A stretch of 64,000 nt of DNA, from NCBI RefSeq assembly GCF_900184255.1, contig NZ_LT854640.1, forward strand, positions 1,510,156 to 1,574,155, read 5' to 3'. The translations under genes were made by a program, and so were the position numbers. Positions 8,990 to 17,146 of the stretch are shown here, piece after piece. Source of the DNA: Haloimpatiens massiliensis (GTDB lineage Bacteria > Bacillota > Clostridia > Clostridiales > Clostridiaceae). Numbering within the stretch: position 1 is the first letter of the stretch; every line of letters starts with the position of its first letter. Under the pieces are notes generated by a model that worked only from the letters and a program-made list of their open reading frames with translations, was not told the DNA's origin and ran no database searches.

Positions 8990-9559
8990 TTGGTACAGCA
9001 ATATACCAAAAAAATGATTCGAGAGACATTCATTAAATTGTTGAATGAGCGTCAACTTAACAAAATCACAGTTAAGGATATTGCTACAGAATGTGAGATC
9101 AACAGAAATACTTTTTATTATTACTATTCAGATGTATATGCAGTTTTGTCAGAGATTTTCCAAACAGAACTTCAGAGAGTCATTGATGAGTATAATGATA
9201 CACTTTCATGGGAGGAAAGTTTTATTGTGGCTACTAAGTTTGCTTTAGAAAACAGAAGAGCCATTTATCATGTATATAATTCCATGCAAAGAGAAGAATT
9301 AGAGAACTATATATACAATGTAGCAGGAAATGTAATGATTCGGTATGTTGAGAAAGTAAGCGAAGGTATCGCAGCCTCTTCCATGGATAAAAACCTCATT
9401 GCTTCCTTTTATCAGTGTGCTCTTACTCAAATGGTGTTACGTTGGATTTCTTCCGGAATGAATGAAGATCCTGAAATTATTATCAGACAAATCGGGCAGC
9501 TTTTCGATGGAAACATTCTCTTATCCCTTAAGCGAAGTGTTGCTTTAAATGGTATATGA
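8990..9559 (+). CDS. TetR/AcrR family regulator
   Basis: 189 residues with an N-terminal HTH: KMIRETFIKLLNERQ, then ITVKDIATECEINRNTFYYY (about residues 9-48), the classic TetR pattern with the N-x-x-T-F-Y-Y recognition helix. The rest is the helical ligand domain. The start is TTG at 8990 with AGGTGG six bases before. Because the IS607-like element ends only some 35 bases upstream, the natural promoter and perhaps the true leader may have been displaced. It lies before the oleate hydratase gene on the same strand, across a terminator and 298 bases; control of that gene is likely but not shown. Confidence 0.8.
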   Translation: MVQQYTKKMIRETFIKLLNERQLNKITVKDIATECEINRNTFYYYYSDVYAVLSEIFQTELQRVIDEYNDTLSWEESFIVATKFALENRRAIYHVYNSMQREELENYIYNVAGNVMIRYVEKVSEGIAASSMDKNLIASFYQCALTQMVLRWISSGMNEDPEIIIRQIGQLFDGNILLSLKRSVALNGI

Positions 9560-9623
9560 TAAAAAATGAACAGGAGATTTTTTTTATTAGTCATTTTAAT
9601 GTGAATGCCTAAAAATTAGGTAA

Positions 9624-9666
9624 AAAAACTGAGGTGTTGGAGTTTCGAACACCTCAGTTTTTTTAT
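9624..9666 (+). terminator. Terminator after the TetR gene
   Basis: AAAAACTGAGGTGTT pairs with AACACCTCAGTTTTT around nine bases, followed by more Ts. A textbook Rho-independent terminator; the A-run on the left makes it bidirectional. Confidence 0.9.
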
Positions 9667-9857
9667 CTAATGTAAAAGATATAAAAAAGTTATATGATAA
9701 AAATAAATAAATCCTACTGATAGCAAGTATTTATAAAGCTGAAGGAAAAATTATTATGTATGTATTGTACTGTGTATATATTAATAAATTGAATGCAAAA
9801 AATTTAAATGTAATGGTAGGATTTAAAAGAATATGAATTAAGAAAGAAGGGGCAAAA

Positions 9858-11651
9858 ATGAAATTAAAAACACATGATGCTAGACTTACGCTTACAAATG
9901 GGAGTTATCATTCTTTAGTAAATGCAAGAAAGCCTAAAGGAATTGATGGTAAAAAAGCTTACCTAATTGGTACAGGAATTGGTGCTTTGGCTGCTGGTTG
10001 TTTTTTGATTCGTGATGCACACATGGATGGTAGCAAGATTACTTTCTTGGAGCAATTAGATATCCCTGGGGGATCTTTAGACGGTGCGATTCGTCAGAAT
10101 ATGGGTTATGTGGCACGTGGTGGACGTGAAATGGGACATCATTTTGAGGTTTTATGGAACTTGTTTAGTTCATTACCATCTACAGAAGACCCTAATATGA
10201 CAGTGTTAGATCATTTTTATTATACAAATTATGATGATCCAAACTCTAGCAATTGTCGTATTACTAAAAATCAAGGTGAACGACATGATAATGGAAAGTT
10301 TAATTTAGGCCAAGACTTAGCAAAAGAATTAGCTGCTTTTGTAAGCATGCCTGATAAAGAACTTCAAAATAAATCTATTGAAGATATTTTTTCCGAGGAG
10401 CTTTTAGATACTGATTTCTGGACTTTATGGAGAACAATGTTTGCTTTTGAGAACTGGCATAGTGCTTTAGAGATGAAATTATATATGAATCGTTTCATCC
10501 ATCATGTTGGAGGTTTAACAAATCTTTCAGCTTTACAATTCTCACGTCATGACCAATATACTTCATTTGTAAAGCCTATGGTTAAATATTTAGAAGAGCA
10601 TGGTGCTAAATTTCAATATGGAGTTACTGTTGATAATGTTGAGTTTTTAATTTCAGATGATAAAAAGGTTGCTAAGAGAATAGTAGCAACAGATAAAAAT
10701 GGAAATGATATTTCTATTGAATTAACAGAGAAAGATCTAGTATTTATTACAAATGGTTCTATGACTGAAGGTTCTGGATATGGTGATGACAATAATCCTG
10801 CTCCATTTAATAAGGAACCAGAAGGATGTTGGAGGTTGTGGAGAAATATATCTGCTCAATCAGATGAATTTGGACATCCAGATAAATTCTGTACAGATCC
10901 AGAAAAATCTAATTGGGAGTCTTGTACAGTAACTTGCCATGATGAACGTGTTCCTGAGTACATTGAAAAGATCACAAAACGTTCTCCATATGGTGGACGT
11001 ACTGTAACAGGTGGTATAGTTACAGCTGTTGATTCTTCGTGGTTGATGAGTTGGACCATAAACCGTCAAGAACAGTATTATGGACAGCCTGAAAAAGACG
11101 TTCTTGTGTGGGTATATGGTTTGTTTACTGATGTCCCTGGCGACTACATTAAAAAACCTTTGAGGGATTGTACAGGTAAAGAAATTACAAAAGAATGGTT
11201 ATATCATATAGGTGTTCCTACAGAGAAAATTGAAGAATTAGAGGAAAGTTGTACTGCAGTTCCTGTTATGATGCCATTTATCACATCTCAATTTATGCCT
11301 CGTGAATTTGGAGATCGTCCTTATGTTGTACCAAAGAATGCAGTAAATTTTGCTTTCCTTGGACAATTTGCTGAAACGCTAGATGATCCAGGACGTGATA
11401 CTGTGTTTACTATTGAATACTCAGGACGTACAGCTATGGAAGCAGTATACGTATTGACTGGAGTTGAAAAAGGAGTTCCTGAAGTGTTTAATTCAAGATA
11501 TGATATCCGTTATTTGTTAGATGCAGGTAAATGCTTACTAGATGGAGAAAAGCCAGAAATGGATTTACCTCCATTGACCAGACGTAAAATTCAAAAACAA
11601 ATACGAGGAACAGAAATTGAAGAGTTGCTAAAGGAATATGAAATTATTTAG
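9858..11651 (+). CDS. ohyA: Oleate hydratase (MCRA family)
   Basis: 597 residues, in the usual 560-650 range. The FAD-binding Rossmann motif is AYLIGTGIGALAAGCFLIRD (about 34-53), and the conserved GGREM segment (about 88-92) holds the Glu (E91) corresponding to the catalytic acid of this family. The family adds water to the cis-9 double bond of unsaturated fatty acids to give 10-hydroxy acids, using FAD as a structural cofactor at the membrane surface. It is often a defence against toxic unsaturated fatty acids. ATG at 9858 follows AGAAGGGGC. It is a single gene between two terminators, behind a TetR regulator that could sense fatty acid. Confidence 0.93.
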   Translation: MKLKTHDARLTLTNGSYHSLVNARKPKGIDGKKAYLIGTGIGALAAGCFLIRDAHMDGSKITFLEQLDIPGGSLDGAIRQNMGYVARGGREMGHHFEVLWNLFSSLPSTEDPNMTVLDHFYYTNYDDPNSSNCRITKNQGERHDNGKFNLGQDLAKELAAFVSMPDKELQNKSIEDIFSEELLDTDFWTLWRTMFAFENWHSALEMKLYMNRFIHHVGGLTNLSALQFSRHDQYTSFVKPMVKYLEEHGAKFQYGVTVDNVEFLISDDKKVAKRIVATDKNGNDISIELTEKDLVFITNGSMTEGSGYGDDNNPAPFNKEPEGCWRLWRNISAQSDEFGHPDKFCTDPEKSNWESCTVTCHDERVPEYIEKITKRSPYGGRTVTGGIVTAVDSSWLMSWTINRQEQYYGQPEKDVLVWVYGLFTDVPGDYIKKPLRDCTGKEITKEWLYHIGVPTEKIEELEESCTAVPVMMPFITSQFMPREFGDRPYVVPKNAVNFAFLGQFAETLDDPGRDTVFTIEYSGRTAMEAVYVLTGVEKGVPEVFNSRYDIRYLLDAGKCLLDGEKPEMDLPPLTRRKIQKQIRGTEIEELLKEYEII

Positions 11652-11696
11652 TAATGTATACAATTAAATAGTATTATTAGAATCCCGATTTTTTTA

Positions 11697-11745
11697 AGCG
11701 GTAAATATCTCGTCACATTGACAAAATATTTGCCGCTATTTTATT
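11697..11745. terminator. Bidirectional terminator between convergent genes
   Basis: AGCGGTAAATAT (11697-11708) pairs with ATATTTGCCGCT (11726-11737, one wobble), with T-rich sequence on both outer sides. It lies between ohyA and the antiporter gene, which face each other. Confidence 0.75.
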
Positions 11746-11774
11746 AATCTTTTTTATCAAACAGAAAAAAATTT

Positions 11775-13016
11775 CTACTCCGCTACAATCTTTTTCTGTC
11801 TATGAAATTCTCCTGCCCATTTAAATGCTTGTTTTGATACAAGAACTGCAATGATTTCATTAATAACAGCTGCTGCTGCAATGGTTCCTTGAATGATTTT
11901 GGCATTCTCAGGTGCTGGGGTGTTTAAAACAGAAACTGCAATTCCTGTAAATACAAGGGATACACCTGAATGAGGAAGCAATGTAAAACCCAAATATTTT
12001 TTTACTGTTGGAGGTGATTTGGTTATAACAGCACCAAAATATGCTCCGCCAATTTTTCCCGCTGCTCTTGATAGGATATAAACCAAAGTAAATATTCCTG
12101 AACCTAATATTAAATGGTAATCCAAAGGAGCGCCAAGATTTAAAATAGTGGCTATTAAACTAAAAACTAATAGTGGATTGAATGAATTCATAATGGTTTC
12201 CAATCGTTTTTCTGATACCATATTAGAAAATGTAGCAGAAAATGACATACCAATCATCATGAAGTTTAAAGCAGGTTTTGGTAATACAATATAGTTAAAG
12301 AAGAAACCAATACCAGAAGCTACAAATATCATGGCAACTACAAGTAATACTGTTATAGTTGATGTTTGTTCCTTTTTTAAAACTAATCCAGCTAATAATC
12401 CTGATGCAATACCTATAATAATAGGTAAAGTTACAATCAATAATATCATATATATTGGAAATTGTCCTGCTGATATATTAGCCGAAACCATAGCCATTAC
12501 TGAAAAAAATACTACCACTCCTACTATATCATCAAGGGCTGCCATTGGAATCAGTGTCCTTGTTACAGGACCATCGGTTTTAAATTCATTAACAATTGAT
12601 AAGGCAGGTGCTGGTGCGGTAGCTAAAGCAATTCCACCAAAAATAAAAGCTAGATATAATGAAATATTCATTGTATAAAATATTACTGCAAACACTCCAG
12701 ATACAACTAAAAAGGTTCCTAAGGATTGACTAAGTGTTGTAATGAAAATTTGCTTTCCCGATTTGCGTAATTTTTTCCATACCAGTTCAGTACCTATCAT
12801 AAGTCCTACGGAACATTCCAGTATATGCATTGTATTCTGATACCAAGTTTGATTAATTATGGATTCATTAAGAAAATTAAAAGCATGTGGACCTAGTACC
12901 ATGCCAGTAATTAACCATCCTAATATTGAAGGCATTCTAATCTTTGATAGTAGTTTACCAACTATAAATGCCACTATTATAATTATTATAAATTTTAAAA
13001 TATCAAGTGCAATCAT
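11775..13016 (-). CDS. Cation:proton antiporter (CPA2 / Na+/H+ exchanger family)
   Basis: 413 residues, nearly all hydrophobic, with about 12 membrane segments beginning at ILKFIIIIIVAFIVGKLL. The line MPSILGWLITGMVLGP (about 28-44) is the conserved second-segment motif of CPA2 antiporters. The acidic pair in AALDDIVGVVVFF (about residues 158-159) corresponds to the ion-binding aspartates. There is no C-terminal NAD-binding (TrkA-N) domain, unlike KefB/KefC, so it is the short exchanger form. The ATG overlaps the TGA of the TetR gene in ATGA, so the two are cotranscribed from the autoregulated promoter upstream. Ion specificity (Na+ or K+) cannot be told. Confidence 0.85.
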   Translation of the reverse strand: MIALDILKFIIIIIVAFIVGKLLSKIRMPSILGWLITGMVLGPHAFNFLNESIINQTWYQNTMHILECSVGLMIGTELVWKKLRKSGKQIFITTLSQSLGTFLVVSGVFAVIFYTMNISLYLAFIFGGIALATAPAPALSIVNEFKTDGPVTRTLIPMAALDDIVGVVVFFSVMAMVSANISAGQFPIYMILLIVTLPIIIGIASGLLAGLVLKKEQTSTITVLLVVAMIFVASGIGFFFNYIVLPKPALNFMMIGMSFSATFSNMVSEKRLETIMNSFNPLLVFSLIATILNLGAPLDYHLILGSGIFTLVYILSRAAGKIGGAYFGAVITKSPPTVKKYLGFTLLPHSGVSLVFTGIAVSVLNTPAPENAKIIQGTIAAAAVINEIIAVLVSKQAFKWAGEFHRQKKIVAE

Positions 13017-13645
13017 TTCTTATCCCCCTGTTTTGCGATACCATAGAGTATAATATCAATTATTTTATGACATTGTATTTCGTGTGTTTTTATTATATCC
13101 GATATATGATTGTTTCCAAGTTGGTTTTTTTGAAAGTAGCTATTAAAAAATTCCTGGAATTCAATAAAATAATCTAGTGCCTCATCAGCAGAAACATTTT
13201 CTCTAAGATCCAGCTGTTTTAGAAGCTTTTCCAAAAAGTTTCTATTTACCAAATCAAAGTCTTCCTTTAAATTACCAATTTGCTTTTTTAAATGGTTAGG
13301 AGGTTGTAAGACAGCATCATAAAAGATTTGTCTGAATTCTTTATTTTCCGTGAAGAATTTATCACGAGTCATAAAATAATTTTCTATACTTTTTTCAACA
13401 TTATCCATGTAAAATATAACATTTTTTTTCAAGTAACCACTAAATTCATTAAGACATTCTTTAACGCACAATAAAAATAGCTCATCTTTACTTTGGAAGT
13501 AATGATAAATAAGTCCTTTGGATAAATTATTATCACTGCAAATGTTGTTTACTGAAGCATTACTATAATTTTTTGATCCAAATTCATTTAGTGCTGCTTG
13601 AAAAATTTTATTCTTGCTTTGAATATTTTTCTCTGCTCTTTTCAA
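13013..13645 (-). CDS. TetR/AcrR family repressor of the antiporter operon
   Basis: 210 residues. The HTH at about 8-52 reads KNKIFQAALNEFGSKNY, then ASVNNICSDNNLSKGLIYHY, with the K-G-x-I-Y-H-Y recognition helix of AcrR-type TetR proteins, then FQSKDELF. The C-terminal ligand domain is not recognisable as a special group. It is the first gene of a two-gene operon with the antiporter (four-base overlap). The promoter upstream overlaps two copies of GACTTxGxGGTCTGT, so it very likely represses itself and the antiporter until an inducer binds. The ATG is preceded by AAAGGGGATG on the minus strand. Confidence 0.88.
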   Translation of the reverse strand: MKRAEKNIQSKNKIFQAALNEFGSKNYSNASVNNICSDNNLSKGLIYHYFQSKDELFLLCVKECLNEFSGYLKKNVIFYMDNVEKSIENYFMTRDKFFTENKEFRQIFYDAVLQPPNHLKKQIGNLKEDFDLVNRNFLEKLLKQLDLRENVSADEALDYFIEFQEFFNSYFQKNQLGNNHISDIIKTHEIQCHKIIDIILYGIAKQGDKK

Positions 13646-13666
13646 AATAACATCCCCTTTTTAAAT

Positions 13667-13717
13667 ACAGACCGCTAAGTCTGTATTTATTATATAAAAA
13701 ACAGACCACCAAGTCAA
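13667..13717 (-). promoter_or_regulatory. TetR-antiporter promoter with two operators
   Basis: On the minus strand: -35 TTGACT (13717-13712), 17-base spacer, -10 TATAAT (13694-13689). One operator, TGACTTGGTGGTCTGT (13716-13701), starts in the -35 box; the second, ACAGACTTAGCGGTCTGT (13684-13667), is a palindrome just after the -10. The two share GACTTxGxGGTCTGT and would block polymerase when bound by the TetR protein of this operon. Confidence 0.85.
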
Positions 13718-13741
13718 TTAATTTTTACAAATTAAATTAAA

Positions 13742-13957
13742 CCTTCTAACAGTAGGAGTAATAAAGCTGTTAGTAAACCAGCTCAAAGGGTTGCTCCAGC
13801 ACCATCAAAAAATAATGGACAAACAGTATATATAACAAAAACAGCAGATAAATATCATAGTAATGGGTGTCAATATTTAAGGAAAAGTAAAATTCCTATA
13901 AAAAAATCTGAAGCAATAAGTAAAGGGTATGGTCCTTGTAGTAAGTGTAACCCTTAA
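13742..13957 (+). pseudogene. C-terminal zinc-ribbon-like fragment of a larger protein
   Basis: An open stretch of 71 codons with no usable start, ending TAA at 955-957 of this kilobase. It encodes a linker (AVSKPAQRVAPAPSKNNGQ) and then KYHSNGCQYLRKSKIPIKKS, AISKGYGPCSKCNP. This C-x(4)-L...G-x-x-P-C-x-x-C module is a common C-terminal tail on clostridial and bacillal nucleases and metallo-hydrolases. The catalytic part is gone. The final codons sit inside the left arm of the terminator hairpin that follows. Confidence 0.6.
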
Positions 13958-13999
13958 CCTAAAAAACCTGGATTATCCAGGTTTTTTTAGGTTAAGGGT
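13950..13999 (+). terminator. Long hairpin terminator
   Basis: ACCCTTAACCTAAAAAACCT and its reverse complement pair over about 22 bp with a four-base loop and a single bulged T. The stem includes the last two codons and stop of the fragment before it. Confidence 0.85.
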
Positions 14000-14138
14000 A
14001 AAAAATTGCTGTAAAAGATTGAATTTTTAGAAAATTAATGTTAGAATTTACGAAAGGAATTTATTTTACAAATATGTAATAAATTATAATTATATGCTTA
14101 AATTATTTTTTATTTATCAATTAAAAGGGGGCTTTAAA

Positions 14139-15833
14139 TTGAAAACCAAAAAATTATTAGCATTAACTTTAGGGGTATCACTTATATTTTCTACAGCAGT
14201 TGCTGGGTGTGGAAATAAAGAGGAAGGTAAAAAGGATACTTCTAAAGAGGAGAAGATGGATAAAGATCAATACATGAACTTAAATTTAGGGGCAGAACCA
14301 AAATCATTAGATGTGGCAAGATCTAGCGATACTATTTCGTCACAGATATTCTCAGAAGTATATGAGGGGCTAACTAGAATTGAACAAGATGATGAGGGAA
14401 AAGATGTTATAAAGGCAGCTGGGGCAGAGAAATGGGAACATAATGAAGAAGGAACTAAATGGACTTTCCATTTAAGAGATTATAAATGGTCTGATGGAAA
14501 ACCAGTTACTGCAAAGGATTTTGAGTATTCTATAAAGAGAACACTAGATCCTAAAACTGGTTCTAATTATGCTTTTTTATTATCTCCAATTGAGGGAGCT
14601 GATGAATATAATTCAGGTAAGGGGCCAAAGGATTCAGTAGGAGTAAAAGCAGTAGATGATAAAACTTTAGAATTCACGTTAAAACAGCCATGTCCTTATT
14701 TCTTGGATTTAACCTATTTTAAATTATTTTTACCTCAAAGAGAAGATATAATAAAAAAACATGGAGATAAATATGGTACTGATAGCAATACAATAGAAGT
14801 ATATTGTGGACCATTTGTGTTAAAAGAGTGGACTCATAATAATAAAATGGTTCTTGAAAAAAATAATAAATACTGGGATAAAGATAAAGTTAAACTTGAA
14901 AAAGTTAACTTTAAGATTATAAAAGATGAAAATGCTTCATATAATTCACTTTATACTGGAGAAATAGACACTATGGGAGTTTCAAAACCAGAATGGATTA
15001 AGAAGTTTGATGCTACAAAAAAATTTGAAAATATAAAAGGTTTCTTACCAATATCGTGGTATGTAGGTTTTAATCAAAAAGAAAAATTATTTAGCAATTT
15101 AAATGTTAGAAAAGCATTTTCATTAGGATTTACAAGAGAAGATTATGCTAATGTTATAACTCATGGTAGACATGAACCATCTTATGGATGGTGCCCTCCA
15201 ACAGTTCAAATTAGCGGTAAAGATTTTAGAGAAACTGTAGGAGAAGAACCAGTTAAGGCTATGGTTAAGGAAAATCCAGATGCAAAAGCATTACTTGTTA
15301 AAGGATTAAAAGAGCTTGGAATGAATGAGGATCCATCAAAGGTAACTATTACTATATTATTATCAGGAACAGATCAATATTTTAGAACACTTGCAGAATA
15401 TGTACAACAAATGTATAAGAAAACTTTAGGAGTAAATATAAAGGCAGAATATGTAGAGTGGCCAATATTCCAAAAGAGAACAGATGAAATGCAATATGAA
15501 ATGGCTATAATGGGATGGCAAGGAGACTATAATGACCCTAACACATTCTTTGATATATGGATAACAGGCTCAGGTATGTGTAAGACAGGATGGTCAAATA
15601 AGAAATACGACGAACTTATAAAAAAAGCTATGAGTACTTTAGATGTAAAAGAAAGAATAGAATCATATAAAGAAGCAGAAAGAATATTGTTAGTTGAAGA
15701 TGCAGCTATAGCTCCAACAATTTATTCAAGAAGAAATACTTATAGATATAAATATGTTAAGAAATTAATGAGCCCATTATTTGGTAATGGTGTAGAGCTT
15801 AAGTATGCTTACACATCTGGTAGAGCAAAATAA
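14139..15833 (+). CDS. Oligopeptide ABC transporter substrate-binding lipoprotein (OppA family)
   Basis: 564 residues from TTG at 14139, chosen because AAGGGGG lies seven bases upstream and because this start gives a clean lipoprotein signal: KTKKLLALTLGVSLIFSTA followed by the lipobox AVAGC. The mature protein has the SBP_bac_5 pattern (LNLGAEPKSLDVARSSD at its start, DGKPVTAKDFEYSIKR about residue 115-130, and LGFTREDYANVI). The family delivers peptides from outside the membrane to an OppBCDF permease; none of those genes is next to it, so it is an orphan binding protein using a permease elsewhere. A strong terminator follows. Confidence 0.88.
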   Translation: MKTKKLLALTLGVSLIFSTAVAGCGNKEEGKKDTSKEEKMDKDQYMNLNLGAEPKSLDVARSSDTISSQIFSEVYEGLTRIEQDDEGKDVIKAAGAEKWEHNEEGTKWTFHLRDYKWSDGKPVTAKDFEYSIKRTLDPKTGSNYAFLLSPIEGADEYNSGKGPKDSVGVKAVDDKTLEFTLKQPCPYFLDLTYFKLFLPQREDIIKKHGDKYGTDSNTIEVYCGPFVLKEWTHNNKMVLEKNNKYWDKDKVKLEKVNFKIIKDENASYNSLYTGEIDTMGVSKPEWIKKFDATKKFENIKGFLPISWYVGFNQKEKLFSNLNVRKAFSLGFTREDYANVITHGRHEPSYGWCPPTVQISGKDFRETVGEEPVKAMVKENPDAKALLVKGLKELGMNEDPSKVTITILLSGTDQYFRTLAEYVQQMYKKTLGVNIKAEYVEWPIFQKRTDEMQYEMAIMGWQGDYNDPNTFFDIWITGSGMCKTGWSNKKYDELIKKAMSTLDVKERIESYKEAERILLVEDAAIAPTIYSRRNTYRYKYVKKLMSPLFGNGVELKYAYTSGRAK

Positions 15834-15878
15834 AGAAAAAATAGAATTTGTAACAAAAGTGCTTATTTAAACTGAAGT

Positions 15879-15925
15879 ACACCCCAAATGTTAGACATAT
15901 TATACTAACATTTGGGGTGTTTTTG
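15879..15925. terminator. Bidirectional terminator
   Basis: ACACCCCAAATGTTAG pairs perfectly with CTAACATTTGGGGTGT around ten bases, followed by Ts. It lies between the convergent OppA and RpiR genes. Confidence 0.93.
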
Positions 15926-15928
15926 AAT

Positions 15929-16801
15929 TCAATAATTTTTTTTCTCAACTAATAAGTTAACTTTATCTAAGCGTTTAGTATACTTTGAATAATTACTTTG
16001 CAGAATTCCCATGTATAACATATCAACTATTGCCAATTGTGAAATACGAGATACCATTGTTTCACTATAGAAAGTAGTTTCAAAATCTCCAGTAAATAGT
16101 TCAATATCAGCATATTTTGATATTTCAGAGGCTTTATAATTAGATATAGCAATAGTTTTTGCACCAGATTCTTTTGCTATTTTTAGGGTATCAACTACAT
16201 CTTTTGTACTACCTGAATGAGAAATAGCAATGGCTAGATCTTTTTTTGTTAGATGAATAGCGCTTATTTGTTGTAAATGGTTATCCCCAAAAGCTCTACA
16301 ATTTAATCCAATACGTAAAAGCTTATTCATTAGGTCATTAGCAATGCTACCAGAGTTGCCAACACCATATATATCGATTATATCAGCTTTAACAATTGAA
16401 TCTACAGCATTTTTATAACTATCTGTATCTAATATTTGTAGTGTATCTTCAAGGGCTTTTATGGTAATATTTATCATTTTGCTAGGTATTTCTTCTATTT
16501 TATCATTTTTATCAATATGAGGATCTATTAATAAATCAGAGTTATCAGTATCTAGGGTTTTTTTACCCCAATCTTTCATTATATTTAGCTTAAAATCACT
16601 ATATCCTTTAAATCCCAATCGCTTTGTAAACCTCACAACGCTAGGTTCGCTTACTTCTGCTTCTTTTGCAAGTTTAGCTAATGGAATACTTGAAACATAA
16701 TATCCGTTTCTTAAAACATAATCTGCAACTTTTTTTTCGGATTTGCTTAGTTTATTATACATAGTTTTTATTATATATTCATAAGAGTTATTACTAATCA
16801 T
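15929..16801 (-). CDS. RpiR/MurR family transcriptional regulator
   Basis: 290 residues from ATG at 16801, placed 10 bases after AAGGA; a GTG nine bases earlier sits too close to that site. The N-terminal HTH_6 domain has KLSKSEKKVADYVL and SEPSVVRFTKRLGFKGYSDF, the recognition helix of the family. The second half is a SIS sugar-phosphate-binding domain (about 120-260; DIYGVGNSGSIANDLMNKL and AISHSGSTKDVVDTL). Such regulators respond to sugar phosphates. It is divergent from deoC, with three copies of GTAG-type palindromes between them, so control of deoC in response to a (deoxy)ribose phosphate is a reasonable inference. Confidence 0.88.
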   Translation of the reverse strand: MISNNSYEYIIKTMYNKLSKSEKKVADYVLRNGYYVSSIPLAKLAKEAEVSEPSVVRFTKRLGFKGYSDFKLNIMKDWGKKTLDTDNSDLLIDPHIDKNDKIEEIPSKMINITIKALEDTLQILDTDSYKNAVDSIVKADIIDIYGVGNSGSIANDLMNKLLRIGLNCRAFGDNHLQQISAIHLTKKDLAIAISHSGSTKDVVDTLKIAKESGAKTIAISNYKASEISKYADIELFTGDFETTFYSETMVSRISQLAIVDMLYMGILQSNYSKYTKRLDKVNLLVEKKNY

Positions 16802-16948
16802 ATAAATCACGTCCTTATTTTACACTAGTTTATAAAAATAACATGAGATGGTTAAAATAATAATTATATTTTTAGTATCAAGTAAAAATATTCATGTGAA
16901 CTGGATATGAGTAAAAAATATAAGCAATTTCAATGGAATTATTATAAC

Positions 16949-17085
16949 GTAGTAAAACTACAAAATCAACGGGTAATAAGGTGTTATAGTGTAGTATTTC
17001 AACATAATAGTAAACATGTTTTCTGTTTTAAAAAGTAGCTTAACTACAAAAATATATTTACAATGTATTAAAACTACTATATAAT
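16949..17085 (+). promoter_or_regulatory. deoC promoter with three operator-like palindromes
   Basis: A -35 TTTACA (17057-17062) and -10 TATAAT (17080-17085) are 17 bases apart. Three 13-base sites match one another: GTAGTAAAACTAC (16949-16961), GTAGCTTAACTAC (17035-17047) and GTATTAAAACTAC (17065-17077), the last inside the promoter spacer. This is the layout of a repressed promoter; the RpiR protein encoded opposite is the first candidate to bind. Confidence 0.65.
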
Positions 17086-17090
17086 ATAAA

Positions 17091-17126
17091 TCAAGGAGGA
17101 TACCTATAATAATGTTAAATATCTAA
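17091..17126 (+). other. Strong RBS with a four-codon leader ORF before deoC
   Basis: CAAGGAGGA (17092-17100) precedes ATG at 17112, but that frame reads only M-L-N-I-stop (TAA at 17124-17126). The deoC start lies 21 bases further and lacks a good site of its own. It may be a translational leader, or the deoC reading frame may once have begun here. Confidence 0.4.
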
Positions 17127-17146
17127 TATTAAATATTTAAGTAGGT

